Of a stretch of DNA of 64,000 bases, positions 46,861-55,474 are shown piece after piece. The notes under the pieces were generated by a model, which saw only the letters and a list, made by a program, of their open reading frames with translations, was not told the DNA's origin and searched no databases. Numbering within the stretch: position 1 is the stretch's first letter; every line of letters begins with the position of its first letter. The position numbers and the translations under genes were made by a program. Origin of the DNA: Pedobacter nanyangensis (GTDB lineage: Bacteria > Bacteroidota > Bacteroidia > Sphingobacteriales > Sphingobacteriaceae); assembly GCF_003313505.1 (NCBI RefSeq), contig NZ_QMHO01000002.1, forward strand, positions 439,976 to 503,975. Direction: 5' to 3'.

Positions 46861-47940
46861 ATGAGCACACCTACAGTACGCGTCTTATACATAGATGATG
46901 AGGAAAACAACCTTCAGGCGTTTAGGGCAAGTTTTAGGCGGCAATATGAAATTTACACTGCAATATCAGCAGCCGAGGGTCTTTTGATCATGCAAAATGT
47001 AGATGTGCACGTAGTTATTGCAGATCAGAAAATGCCCAACACTACCGGTGTGGAGTTTTTCAAAAGCATTGTAGAAACCCACCCCGATCCCATACGTATC
47101 CTACTAACAGGCTATACCGATATTGAAGCTTTGGCCGATGCCATTAACCACGGCGACATTTACAGATACATTACCAAACCATGGAATGATCTTGAACTGC
47201 ACAACTCCATTAAAAATGCTTACGATGCCTACAAAGCGAAAATAGACCTGCGCAACAAAATGACCGAGCTAGAGAAAACCAACGATGAGCTCAACAGGTT
47301 CATCTACAGTATTTCGCATGAGCTGAGGGCCCCATTGGTATCGGTTATAGGTATCATCAATTTGGTGAAGATGGAAGACTTGTACCACTCCAGTGGTGAG
47401 TACTGGTCATTGATCGAAACCTGTTCCAATAAGCTGGATTACTACATCCAAAAAACCCTGCAATACTACAAAAACACCAAGGATGTTCCCGACCATAGCG
47501 AAATAGAATTTGAAAAGCTTATTGGCGAGCTGATAGAGTTGCACGCCTACTCGGATAAGGATACCAAATTTAACGTAAATATTAATCAAAATGTTAAATT
47601 TGTAGGTGACGCTTTTAGGATCGAAGTGATATTAAGCAATCTCATTTCCAATGCCATAAAGTATCAGAAAAGTAATGAGCCAAATAAAACCGTAAATATT
47701 GAGATTGATGTTACCGAACATCAGGCCAGTATCAATATCAACGATAACGGCATGGGCATCCTTAAAGAACACCTCGAGAAAATCTTTACCCAGTTCTTTA
47801 AAAGCAAAATGCACCATGGAAGCGGCCTAGGGCTTTTCATTGTAAAAGAAGCATTAAATAAGATTAATGGTACAATTAACGTTAGCTCAAATATAGAAGA
47901 TGGTACCACCTTTAAAATAACCATACCCAATGCCAAATAA
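46861..47940 (+). CDS. Receiver-histidine kinase hybrid
   Basis: 359 aa. N-terminal receiver (about 5-120; VLYIDDEENNL, Asp55 in VVIADQKMPNTTG, LTGYTD and ITKPW), then a short linker and a HisKA domain with phospho-acceptor His153 in YSISHELRAPL, then HATPase (NLISNAIKYQKS, DNGMGILKEHLE, GSGLGLFIVKEAL). This is the less common receiver-then-kinase order and lacks membrane spans. The receiver is a close relative of the divergent single receiver. It starts 15 bp after the DISM kinase and overlaps the next receiver gene by 11 bp. Confidence 0.88.
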   Translation: MSTPTVRVLYIDDEENNLQAFRASFRRQYEIYTAISAAEGLLIMQNVDVHVVIADQKMPNTTGVEFFKSIVETHPDPIRILLTGYTDIEALADAINHGDIYRYITKPWNDLELHNSIKNAYDAYKAKIDLRNKMTELEKTNDELNRFIYSISHELRAPLVSVIGIINLVKMEDLYHSSGEYWSLIETCSNKLDYYIQKTLQYYKNTKDVPDHSEIEFEKLIGELIELHAYSDKDTKFNVNINQNVKFVGDAFRIEVILSNLISNAIKYQKSNEPNKTVNIEIDVTEHQASININDNGMGILKEHLEKIFTQFFKSKMHHGSGLGLFIVKEALNKINGTINVSSNIEDGTTFKITIPNAK

Positions 47941-48349
47941 GACTGGAAAAGTGTTGCTGATTGACGACAATGATATTGACCTAAAAATCAACTATAAAAT
48001 TATTAAACTATCTGGCTTTTTTGAAGAGATTGTGCTATGCCAATCAGGTGAAGAAGGAATTGACTATATCAACAAACACCTTAATGAGCCTGAACTATGG
48101 CCAGATTTCATATTATTGGACATACAAATGCCAGAAATGGACGGCTTTGAGTTCCTTGAAATCTACAAGAATTTTTCGAGGGAGTTTTTAGACCACTGCA
48201 AACTGGCCATTTTATCCTCAACCCTTGATTTTGGGGATATCAAGAAAGCCGAAGCCAATCCCTTGGTGCTAAAATTACTTAAAAAGCCTTTGTACCCTAA
48301 CGAACTGCAAACCTTGCTGCACAAACATTCAACCCTATTGGGAATTTAG
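47930..48349 (+). CDS. Single-domain response regulator
   Basis: A 139-aa receiver: LLIDDNDIDL, phospho-acceptor Asp64 in FILLDIQMPEMDG, and LKKPLYPNEL with the conserved Lys. No output domain. The start lies within the last codons of the receiver-kinase hybrid, and the gene is followed by a strong terminator, so it ends the E1-nitroreductase transcript. It probably passes phosphate to a regulator elsewhere or acts by protein contact. Confidence 0.88.
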   Translation: MPNKTGKVLLIDDNDIDLKINYKIIKLSGFFEEIVLCQSGEEGIDYINKHLNEPELWPDFILLDIQMPEMDGFEFLEIYKNFSREFLDHCKLAILSSTLDFGDIKKAEANPLVLKLLKKPLYPNELQTLLHKHSTLLGI

Positions 48350-48371
48350 CGCTATACAAAAGCTTTGAAGG

Positions 48372-48402
48372 GCCGGCTTAATTTAACGAAGCTGGCTTTT
48401 TT
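48372..48402 (+). terminator. Rho-independent terminator of the signalling cassette
   Basis: GCCGGCTT pairs with AAGCTGGC (one G-T wobble) around a 9-nt loop and is followed by six T. It lies 22 bp after the receiver stop and overlaps the end of the convergent lipoprotein gene. Confidence 0.8.
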
Positions 48403-48800
48403 ATTTTATCCGCAGAAATGCTGATTTCTTGGAATATACATTCCCTATCAAGCATATTGAATTCTAAGGTTTCTACTAACTTCCCCGCTTCGGTTTTTAT
48501 CTCAAGCTGGTGCTTACCTACAGCAACATTTTGCACCACAAATACGTTAATGAGCTCTTGGGGGTTTTTCAAATCCTTGCAATCATTGATAGGACTTGGC
48601 CGGTCTATCGCCATTACCTGTAGTGTTCCACTTTCCTTTCCTTCAATAAAAAATCTTAGGTTTAGGGCGCCATCTCCGTCGTATTTAACGCCAATAGCGT
48701 ACTGCCCAAACTTTTTGTTCAGGTTGTCTTTGTTGCATGATGAAAGAAAGGAAATTACCATAGATAGCAGGAAAATTGAGGCGTTTATTTTATTAAGCAT
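48378..48800 (-). CDS. Lipoprotein of unknown function
   Basis: I start at Met 48800 (MLNKINASIFLLSMVISF), since the first 10 codons of the longer frame from 48830 give a non-signal N-terminus. A lipobox (SFLSSCNKD) predicts an outer- or inner-membrane lipoprotein; 140 aa. The mature part alternates strands (YAIGVKYDGDGALNLRFFIE) with one later Cys pair (CKD and DREC), consistent with a small beta-sandwich. I recognise no family. Convergent with the signalling cassette. Confidence 0.6.
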   Translation of the reverse strand: MLNKINASIFLLSMVISFLSSCNKDNLNKKFGQYAIGVKYDGDGALNLRFFIEGKESGTLQVMAIDRPSPINDCKDLKNPQELINVFVVQNVAVGKHQLEIKTEAGKLVETLEFNMLDRECIFQEISISADKIKKPASLN

Positions 48801-48922
48801 TACGGATGTTAGGTTAGTTGTTTGCGACAAATATGTGTAATATTTTAAAAAGCACCAATACCTAAATTTGGGTATTTGATACCGTTCAGCATGTTTTCAC
48901 AAAACCTGCCAAGGTAAACAAC

Positions 48923-49621
48923 TTAGCCACAACGTTCTACCGTACCATAAGTGCTGTGCGTACGTGGCGACAAGAAAGGGATATTAAGATTAGAGGCCCT
49001 TAAAATAAAAAGTGCTCCCATAAATAAAGCAAACCACGGGATCAATTTTTGGCTATTAAACTTAAAATATTTCTTTAGGTAAACGCCACCCAGCGAGATC
49101 ATGAGCATCAAGGGCGAGGTACCCAAACCAAAAAGCAACATAAACCCTGCTCCAGAACCCGAATTGGCCGAACTTAATGCGGTGGCCAAAGCCAAATACA
49201 CCATGCCACAGGGAATCAAGCCGTTCAACATTCCTGCAAACAAACCCCAAAGTGGCAATTTGAATATCTTGCCCATCAATTTGCTTATTGGCCTCACCAA
49301 GCTGCTTTGCGTGCGCTGCAAAAGGGCCGTGTATTTACCTGTAAGTTGCAATATGGTAAACAATACCAATATTATTCCAATAAATAAGCTCAGCGTTTCC
49401 TGTTTGGTAAATACTGAAAATGCACTGCCAATTATCCCTACCAACAATCCCAAAAAAGTATAGGTACCTATCCTACCCAATTGGTACAATACTACCTGCA
49501 AAAGGTTTTTCCAGTGGCTTTGTCTTTTTAAAGGCAAGCCCAAAACAATGGGGCCGCACATTACCGCACAATGCACACTGCCCAAAAAACCCATTAAAAA
49601 AGCAAGCGGCATTAAACTCAT
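48923..49621 (-). CDS. TauE/SafE-like (DsbD-type) integral membrane protein of the cco cluster
   Basis: A 232-aa protein with about six membrane spans. The N-terminal motif GSVHCAVMCGPIVLGL has a Cys pair in an HCxxxCGP arrangement typical of the DsbD/UreH-like membrane family often encoded at the end of cbb3 oxidase clusters. Later spans include GMLNGLIPCGMVYLAL. The likely role is copper or thiol handling during oxidase assembly, inferred from context. It starts within the last 4 bp of the ccoH gene. Confidence 0.7.
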   Translation of the reverse strand: MSLMPLAFLMGFLGSVHCAVMCGPIVLGLPLKRQSHWKNLLQVVLYQLGRIGTYTFLGLLVGIIGSAFSVFTKQETLSLFIGIILVLFTILQLTGKYTALLQRTQSSLVRPISKLMGKIFKLPLWGLFAGMLNGLIPCGMVYLALATALSSANSGSGAGFMLLFGLGTSPLMLMISLGGVYLKKYFKFNSQKLIPWFALFMGALFILRASNLNIPFLSPRTHSTYGTVERCG

Positions 49622-50046
49622 ATCATGATTTCTTTAGTAAATAGATAGTTTTTACCATTAGAGCGCCATTCCAATTTTAAAAACCACAGTCCTTTAACTA
49701 AAGGTGTGGTATCTACAATAATCAAATGTGCTTCTCCAATAGTTTTCCCCTGGCTGCTCAGATCTTTTTTGGCCTCAGATGGCCTCATCAGTGTCAATTG
49801 GTAATCAGCAACATCTTTTAACTGCAAAATAAGCTGGCTCTTGCTTAATTTAATAACAGGTGCTGCATCATCATTTAGGGTATTGCTTTTGGCTGCATAT
49901 TCTTGATCATAGTTAATACCTTTTTCGTAGTAATCATCTTCTACCAAAGCATCGTTACCGTGGGTTTTGAACATGTACACTACCATACTGATGATAAACA
50001 GCATAAATGCCACCATTCCTAAAACTATTTTTGTTCCCCAATTCAT
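49618..50046 (-). CDS. ccoH: CcoH/FixH-like cbb3 oxidase assembly protein
   Basis: 142 aa: an N-terminal membrane span (VLGMVAFMLFIISMVVYMF), a FixH-like domain on the outer side with DDYYEKGINYDQEYAAKSN, then a beta-rich segment ending KGLWFLKLEWRSNGKNYLF. The YYEKGINYD motif is the typical FixH signature. It supports assembly or stability of the cbb3 oxidase. The order ccoG-ccoH-TauE/SafE on the minus strand is usual for Bacteroidota. Confidence 0.85.
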   Translation of the reverse strand: MNWGTKIVLGMVAFMLFIISMVVYMFKTHGNDALVEDDYYEKGINYDQEYAAKSNTLNDDAAPVIKLSKSQLILQLKDVADYQLTLMRPSEAKKDLSSQGKTIGEAHLIIVDTTPLVKGLWFLKLEWRSNGKNYLFTKEIMI

Positions 50047-50105
50047 TTTTTTTAGTAGTTAGTGGTTAAATAGTTCATTTATTCATTAGTTTATTCCGTT
50101 CCTAC

Positions 50106-50190
50106 GTCGTCATTTCGACCTTGCGGAGAAATCTTTGTACTTTAATTTTCGAAACAGATCCAAAGATCTCTCCACTACGGTCGAGATGAG
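50106..50190. repeat. Imperfect palindromic intergenic repeat (copy 1)
   Basis: Starts near CGTCATTTCGACC and GGAGAAATCTTTG, ends with the mirror CAAAGATCTCTCC and GGTCGAGATGAG. A second copy lies on the other side of ccoG. Such palindromic units between genes look like mobile or REP-like repeats. Confidence 0.65.
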
Positions 50191-50258
50191 GGGCTATCTA
50201 GGGACCGTGCTAAATCACTATCCCCTCGTCGCAGTTCAATCGTCATTCGTAAACCCTC

Positions 50259-51626
50259 CTACGGTTGTGAAAAAAACGTGGTTTTTGCAGTACTAATCAC
50301 CTTACCTTCAGTTTCCACTTCAAACCTAACCTTAGTTTTAAATGCCTCAATATCCTTCGATTTCTTGATCAAAAAGAAGGTTAAATGTGCCGTTCCTTCT
50401 TTTGGCAATATGGTATCTGCTTGTATCAATTCAATCCTGTCTAATTTATCCGCTGATTTAAACACAAACTTGATGTCCTTATTTGTTTTGTTAATCAGCT
50501 CTGCATTGTACAAATTGGCAATGCTGCCATCTGGTCTTTTTTGGTACAAGGTACCGCTCGCCCTTAAAACAGTGGTCTGTACATCCTCCCTTTTATAAAT
50601 TAGGGAGGAGAAGATAATGATGACCAATACCAAAATCGAAGCATAACCATAAGCTTTAGCCCCTACCTTAAAGGGATTTCTATTCTTGATGAAATCATGA
50701 TTATAAAAGCCTATCAACTTTTTAGGTTTGTTGATCTTTAACATCACTTCATCACAGGCATCAATACAAGCGGTACAGTTTACACATTCCAATTGCGTTC
50801 CTTTCCTAATATCAATTCCCGTTGGACAAACCTGTACGCATAAACCACAATCAATACAATCTCCTTTTAAGCTCTGGTCCTGGTTCTTTTGGATATGTCC
50901 ACGAGGTTCTCCACGGGTTTCATCATAAGCCACAATTAAGCTCTTATTGTCCAACAAAACGCCCTGTAGCCTACCATAAGGACAAATTACGGTACACACC
51001 ACTTCTCTAACATAAGAAAATACCCCATAAAAGATGAAAGTGAACATCCAGATGGCGACAAAACCAACGGTATGCTGGCTAATGGGTTCAGTAATGATTT
51101 GATATAGCGCATCAGATCCAATGATGTAAGCCAAAAAAACATTAGCAATGAGAAATGATATGGCTAGGAATAAGAAGTGCTTAAATCCCTTCTTAAACAC
51201 CTTCTCGGCATTCCACTCCTGAGCATCTAATTTCTTTTGCTGATTGGCATCCCCTTCAATCCAATATTCGATACGCCTGAACACCATTTCCATGAAAATG
51301 GTTTGCGGACAAGCCCAGCCACACCATAATCTGCCCAATACCACCGTAAAGCAAACAATAAACAGGATGAAGATCAACATGGCCAAGGCAAAGAGATAGA
51401 AATCCTGCGGGGTGAATATCAGGCCAAAAAAAACAAACTTCCTTTCCAGGAAATTGAGCAATACCAATTGCTCGCCGTTCAGTTTGATAAAAGGGCTTGA
51501 AAACAAAAGCAGGAGCAATGCATAGCTTACCCATTTCCGCTTATTGTATAAACTACCATGCGGCTTTTTCGGATAAATAAATACTCGTCCCCCGCTTTGC
51601 TTATTGCTGTTTTGTTGTTTTGCCAT
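50259..51626 (-). CDS. ccoG: Cytochrome c oxidase accessory protein CcoG
   Basis: 455 aa. N-terminal membrane spans, a RLWCGWACPQTIF motif, then further spans, a ferredoxin-like part with CIDCGLCVQVCP and CVNCTACIDACD (two [4Fe-4S] sites), a last span, and a C-terminal Ig-like domain. It matches FixG/CcoG, a membrane Fe-S protein that supports copper delivery to the cbb3 oxidase. It lies between two copies of an intergenic palindromic repeat, 150 bp after ccoP. Confidence 0.9.
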   Translation of the reverse strand: MAKQQNSNKQSGGRVFIYPKKPHGSLYNKRKWVSYALLLLLFSSPFIKLNGEQLVLLNFLERKFVFFGLIFTPQDFYLFALAMLIFILFIVCFTVVLGRLWCGWACPQTIFMEMVFRRIEYWIEGDANQQKKLDAQEWNAEKVFKKGFKHFLFLAISFLIANVFLAYIIGSDALYQIITEPISQHTVGFVAIWMFTFIFYGVFSYVREVVCTVICPYGRLQGVLLDNKSLIVAYDETRGEPRGHIQKNQDQSLKGDCIDCGLCVQVCPTGIDIRKGTQLECVNCTACIDACDEVMLKINKPKKLIGFYNHDFIKNRNPFKVGAKAYGYASILVLVIIIFSSLIYKREDVQTTVLRASGTLYQKRPDGSIANLYNAELINKTNKDIKFVFKSADKLDRIELIQADTILPKEGTAHLTFFLIKKSKDIEAFKTKVRFEVETEGKVISTAKTTFFSQP

Positions 51627-51664
51627 TGCTCACTATTCTTTGCTGGTACTACCTTTTCCTATAT

Positions 51665-51758
51665 CCGTCATTTCGACTGAAACGCTAGTGAAATGGAGAA
51701 ATCTTTGGATATAACCTAAGAAAAGTTCAAAGATTTCTCCACTACGGTCGAAATGACG
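51665..51758. repeat. Imperfect palindromic intergenic repeat (copy 2)
   Basis: CCGTCATTTCGACTG with GGAGAAATCTTTGG at one end and CAAAGATTTCTCC with TCGAAATGACGG at the other give long self-complementary arms. Related to the repeat between ccoG and ccoH. Confidence 0.7.
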
Positions 51759-51775
51759 GCGGAACTGCATCTCTC

Positions 51776-52702
51776 CTAATTCGCTACCGCTTCCTCCGCA
51801 GCAGCATCGTATTTCTCACCCTGAGGTGCCTTAGGATTAGCCGGCTTGCTACCTTGCAGCGATAAAATGTAATTGGTTACCGCACTAATATTGGCCGAAC
51901 TCATGTTCTTTTCCCAGCTCACCATTCCTTTTTCGGGCACACCATATTTAACCACCTTAAAAATATCTTTCACGCTACCGCCATGTAGCCAAAACTCATC
52001 GGTAAGGTTAGGGCCAACCAAGCCTTCGCCATGCTGACCATGACAAGCCACACAGTTGGCATCAAATACTCCTTTACCTACCGCAATTTGCGAAGGATCT
52101 ACCTTTACGCTATTCTCATCAACAGATGACGCATTTTTGGCCAGAAACTTTTGTTTAGCCAAATCGGCCTTAGCCATTTCTGTTTTATACTCATCATCCT
52201 GTCTTTCGCCATACTCCCCAATATGATAATAGTATAAGTATCCGGCAGCAAAAATCAGTGTACCGTAAAACAAGATGTTAAACCAAGTAGGTACGGGGTT
52301 ATTTAATTCCTTAATGCCATCATAGGCATGCGGAATTTCCAGATCTTTTTCGGCCGATAGTGGCTTTAAACTTAGCAACTTGGTCCAAATGGTAGGCCTA
52401 TCCCCTTTTTGTTTTTCCCATTCCTCATAATCCAAAGCCTTTTCTTGGCGCTTCACATAAGGTGTAGGATTTAATTTCTCCTGATAAATCACCTTAAAAC
52501 TATTGTATAAAGTAATGGCTACAAACAGCAGGATAATGGCAAATACCAACAAAGTAATGATCAGCAATTCTGTAGTGCTAATGCCCAATGACGGCTCGGG
52601 AATTACTACTGCCGTTTCCTCTGTAGCTGCCGCTCCCTGAGCAAAAATGCCTGAAACTGGCATCAGTAACATCATTAAAAAATTAAACTTCTTCATATTC
52701 AT
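51776..52702 (-). CDS. ccoP: cbb3-type cytochrome c oxidase subunit CcoP
   Basis: 308 aa. An N-terminal hydrophobic signal-like segment, a membrane span at about 45-70, a second span near residue 140, and a C-terminal cytochrome c domain with one heme motif CVACH at residues 217-221 and the axial Met in EKGMVSWEKNM. Many proteobacterial CcoP proteins have two heme motifs; here only one is present. A shorter start at Met3 is equally plausible. It overlaps ccoQ by 20 bp. Confidence 0.88.
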   Translation of the reverse strand: MNMKKFNFLMMLLMPVSGIFAQGAAATEETAVVIPEPSLGISTTELLIITLLVFAIILLFVAITLYNSFKVIYQEKLNPTPYVKRQEKALDYEEWEKQKGDRPTIWTKLLSLKPLSAEKDLEIPHAYDGIKELNNPVPTWFNILFYGTLIFAAGYLYYYHIGEYGERQDDEYKTEMAKADLAKQKFLAKNASSVDENSVKVDPSQIAVGKGVFDANCVACHGQHGEGLVGPNLTDEFWLHGGSVKDIFKVVKYGVPEKGMVSWEKNMSSANISAVTNYILSLQGSKPANPKAPQGEKYDAAAEEAVAN

Positions 52703-52865
52703 TAGGTTGAGGTTCGTTAATAGGCAGGTTACTCATTTCAACAATGTGGGTTTTGTTCATTTTAATGAGGTAGATCCCTACCATGATGAAGAAAACCATA
52801 AATATCAACAGCGATGCAATCAGGTAAAACTCGCCTCCTGCCAAATCTTTTATTTGCTTAAACAT
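52683..52865 (-). CDS. ccoQ: cbb3 oxidase small subunit CcoQ-like
   Basis: 60 aa. I start at the ATG at 52865 (MFKQIKDLAG); the longer frame lies within the ccoNO 3' end. It has one membrane span (FYLIASLLIFMVFFIMVGIYLI), followed by a short acidic tail (NEPQPNEYEEV). The size and position between ccoNO and ccoP are those of CcoQ. 4 bp after ccoNO. Confidence 0.75.
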   Translation of the reverse strand: MFKQIKDLAGGEFYLIASLLIFMVFFIMVGIYLIKMNKTHIVEMSNLPINEPQPNEYEEV

Positions 52866-52869
52866 AATT

Positions 52870-55011
52870 TTACTGGTTAGATGGAATAGTGGTTTTATTA
52901 GCTTTAATATCAGTACCCATACGTTGCAGGTAAGCAATTAGGGCAATAATTTCACGATCGCTTTTCACCTCGATATTGTTCTGTTTCAAGTCGGCAGCAA
53001 TCGCTTCGGCCTGCTCCTTAAGTTTAGCCTGTGCCACGGCATCAAAGTTTTCCCGATAAGGTACGCCCAGGGTTTGCATGGCACGTATCTTAGCCACAGT
53101 TTGAGTAGTATCAAGTTTCTGGGTAATTAACCACGGGTATGGTGGCATAATACTGCCAGGCGACATTGATGTAGGGTCGAGCATGTGGTTGTAATGCCAG
53201 GCATTAGAATACTTACCGCCAATCCGATGCAAATCAGGTCCGGTACGCTTACTTCCCCATAAAAACGGGTGGTCGTAAACAAACTCTCCAGCCTTGCTAT
53301 ATTCGCCATAGCGCTCGGTTTCCGACCTAAACGGACGGATGGTTTGCGAGTGGCAGTTCACACATCCCTCCTTGATGTAAAGATCCCTACCCTCCAGCTC
53401 AAGTGGTGTATAAGGTTTTACGCTTGAAATGGTTGGTACATTGCTCTCTATGGTAAAGGTTGGCATCATTTCTACCATCCCACCAATCAAAATCACGATC
53501 ATCGAAAGCACCATAAATTTCATCGGTTTGCGCTCTAAAATACGGTGCCATTTTTTATCCGCCGGATCTTCGTGGGCAACCACTTTCTCCAAAGCCATTG
53601 CCTCAGCTTCCTCATTAGCAACCAACTTGCCTTTTAACATGGTTTTAGCCAAATTGTAAGTCATTACAATAGCGCCCAAGAGGTATAGTGCACCGCCAAT
53701 TGCACGTAAAATATGCATTGGGATAATTTGTAAGGTAGTGGTTAAAAAGTTCGCATATTTCAACAAACCTTCTGGCGTAAATTCTTTCCACATTAAGCCT
53801 TGTGTAAAGCCTGCCCAGTACATCGGGATAGCATAAAATAAAATGCCTAGGGTACCAATCCAGAAGTGGAAAGAGGCCAGTTTTTTAGAGTATAATGCCG
53901 TTCTATAAATACGTGGTATTAACCAATACAAGATACCAAAGGTTAAGAAACCATTCCAACCTAAAGCACCTACGTGCACGTGTGCTACAATCCAGTCGGT
54001 AAAGTGGGCAATACCGTTAATTTGTTTTAGGGATAGCATGGGTCCTTCAAAAGTGGCCATGCCATAAGCAGTTAAGGCTACCACCATGAACTTTAAGGTC
54101 ACATCTTCACGCACTTTGTCCCAGGCACCACGCAGGGTTAACAAACCGTTGATCATACCGCCCCAACTTGGTGCAATAAGCATTACGGAGAAAGCTACGC
54201 CTAATGATTGTGCCCAACCTGGTAATGAAGTGTATAATAAGTGGTGTGGTCCTGCCCAGATGTAAATGAAAATTAACGACCAAAAGTGCAGGATACTCAG
54301 TTTATAGGAATATACCGGGCGGTTAGCCATTTTAGGCAAAAAGTAGTACATCATCCCTAAATACGGCGTAGTTAAGAAAAATGCCACCGCATTGTGGCCA
54401 TACCACCATTGTACCAAAGCATCCTGTACACCAGCAAAAACATAATAACTTTTCAAGAAAGAGATAGGCAGCTGAAAAGAATTAACGATATGCAGCACGG
54501 CAATGGTCACAAACGTGGCAATGTAAAACCAAATGGCCACGTATAAATGACGCTCCCTACGCTTAATGATGGTACCAAACATATTGATCCCAAACACTAC
54601 CCAAATTAAGGTGATGGCAATATCAATAGGCCACTCCAGTTCTGCATACTCATGCGATGAGGTAATCCCCAAAGGCAGGGTAATTACTGCAGATACGATG
54701 ATGAGCTGCCAACCCCAAAAGTGGATGTTACTTAAGAGGTTGCTAAACATGCGGGCTTTAAGCAGGCGTTGTAGCGAGTAATAAACGCCCATAAAAATAG
54801 CATTGCCCACAAAAGCAAAAATCACCGCGTTGGTGTGTAAGGGTCTGATACGACCAAAAGTAGTGTACTGGTTGCCCATGTTCATTTCGGGCTTAAAGAG
54901 TTGCATGGCAACAAGCAGTCCAACCAGCATTCCAATAACACCCCATACAATGGTAGCGATACCGAAATTTCGAACGATCTTGTTGTCGTAGGTAAATTTT
55001 TCTAGCTGCAT
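52870..55011 (-). CDS. ccoNO: Fused cbb3 oxidase subunits CcoN-CcoO
   Basis: 713 aa joining the catalytic subunit I (CcoN) and the mono-heme subunit II (CcoO). The CcoN part has about 12 spans and the heme/CuB His set: RIRPLHTNAVIFAF, QWWYGHNAVAFF, GPHHLLYTSLPGW and HVHVGALGWNGF. After a short membrane linker (about 500-530) comes the CcoO part with one c-type heme motif CVNCH at residues 550-554 and the family sequence RPFRSETERYGEYS. It reduces oxygen to water at low oxygen tension and pumps protons. The fusion is common in Bacteroidota. It sits 74 bp after ccoS. Confidence 0.93.
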   Translation of the reverse strand: MQLEKFTYDNKIVRNFGIATIVWGVIGMLVGLLVAMQLFKPEMNMGNQYTTFGRIRPLHTNAVIFAFVGNAIFMGVYYSLQRLLKARMFSNLLSNIHFWGWQLIIVSAVITLPLGITSSHEYAELEWPIDIAITLIWVVFGINMFGTIIKRRERHLYVAIWFYIATFVTIAVLHIVNSFQLPISFLKSYYVFAGVQDALVQWWYGHNAVAFFLTTPYLGMMYYFLPKMANRPVYSYKLSILHFWSLIFIYIWAGPHHLLYTSLPGWAQSLGVAFSVMLIAPSWGGMINGLLTLRGAWDKVREDVTLKFMVVALTAYGMATFEGPMLSLKQINGIAHFTDWIVAHVHVGALGWNGFLTFGILYWLIPRIYRTALYSKKLASFHFWIGTLGILFYAIPMYWAGFTQGLMWKEFTPEGLLKYANFLTTTLQIIPMHILRAIGGALYLLGAIVMTYNLAKTMLKGKLVANEEAEAMALEKVVAHEDPADKKWHRILERKPMKFMVLSMIVILIGGMVEMMPTFTIESNVPTISSVKPYTPLELEGRDLYIKEGCVNCHSQTIRPFRSETERYGEYSKAGEFVYDHPFLWGSKRTGPDLHRIGGKYSNAWHYNHMLDPTSMSPGSIMPPYPWLITQKLDTTQTVAKIRAMQTLGVPYRENFDAVAQAKLKEQAEAIAADLKQNNIEVKSDREIIALIAYLQRMGTDIKANKTTIPSNQ

Positions 55012-55085
55012 AATATTAGAAATAGATTTGTTATAATGTTTGAAGCAAAGTTATTGTGGCCACTACCTGTGGCTCTTGACGAGCA

Positions 55086-55265
55086 TTAGTCGGAAATATG
55101 ATCTTGGTCACTTTTCTCGTCCTGCACCTCATCATCAAAGAGAATACGCACACTTGGGGTATAAACATCATCGTGCTGGCCGTTTTTTAGCGCCCAAAAG
55201 AAAGCTCCTAGAAAGATTAATGCGACGAGTACGCTACAGCCAATTAAGAAATATAGGATGGTCAT
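55086..55265 (-). CDS. ccoS: cbb3 oxidase maturation protein CcoS
   Basis: 59 aa on the minus strand (ATG at 55263-55265): MTILYFLIGCSVLVALIF, a single N-terminal span, then FFWALKNGQHDD and an acidic tail (FDDEVQDEKSDQDHIS). This is the CcoS signature, with the span and the GQFDD-like turn. It is required in other bacteria to load heme and copper into the oxidase. It is between the copper ATPase gene and ccoNO. Confidence 0.88.
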   Translation of the reverse strand: MTILYFLIGCSVLVALIFLGAFFWALKNGQHDDVYTPSVRILFDDEVQDEKSDQDHISD

Positions 55266-55267
55266 GT

Positions 55268-55474
55268 TTTTAGTGGTTAGTTGTTAGTGGTTAGTGGTTA
55301 GTGGTTAGTAGCTAGTGGTTAGTAGTTAATTAATTTCCCCGCAGATTTCGCTGATGTTCCCGCTGATTAGAATTAGCTTATTATCAAATCATCTTATCAG
55401 CCAATTAATTTCCCGCAGATTTCGCTGATGTTCCCGCTGATTTTGTGTTTCTGCATTACTAACCATCTAACCAA
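55268..55474. repeat. Heptamer-like tandem repeat plus 40-bp direct repeat between ccoS and ccoI
   Basis: From about 55270 to 55330 a GGTTAGT unit repeats with small changes. Two near-identical copies of AATTTCCCGCAGATTTCGCTGATGTTCCCGCTGATT-like sequence (at 55328-55368 and 55403-55442) follow; each contains two CGCTGAT sub-repeats. No gene is seen here. Confidence 0.75.

Noticed and set aside
46245..46910. 221-aa minus-strand frame inside the DISM kinase gene
   Set aside because: It is antisense to the catalytic region of the kinase; its Ser/Leu-rich composition is an artefact.
55268..55442. CRISPR array
   Set aside because: Repeats are short, direct and lack regular spacers of uniform length.
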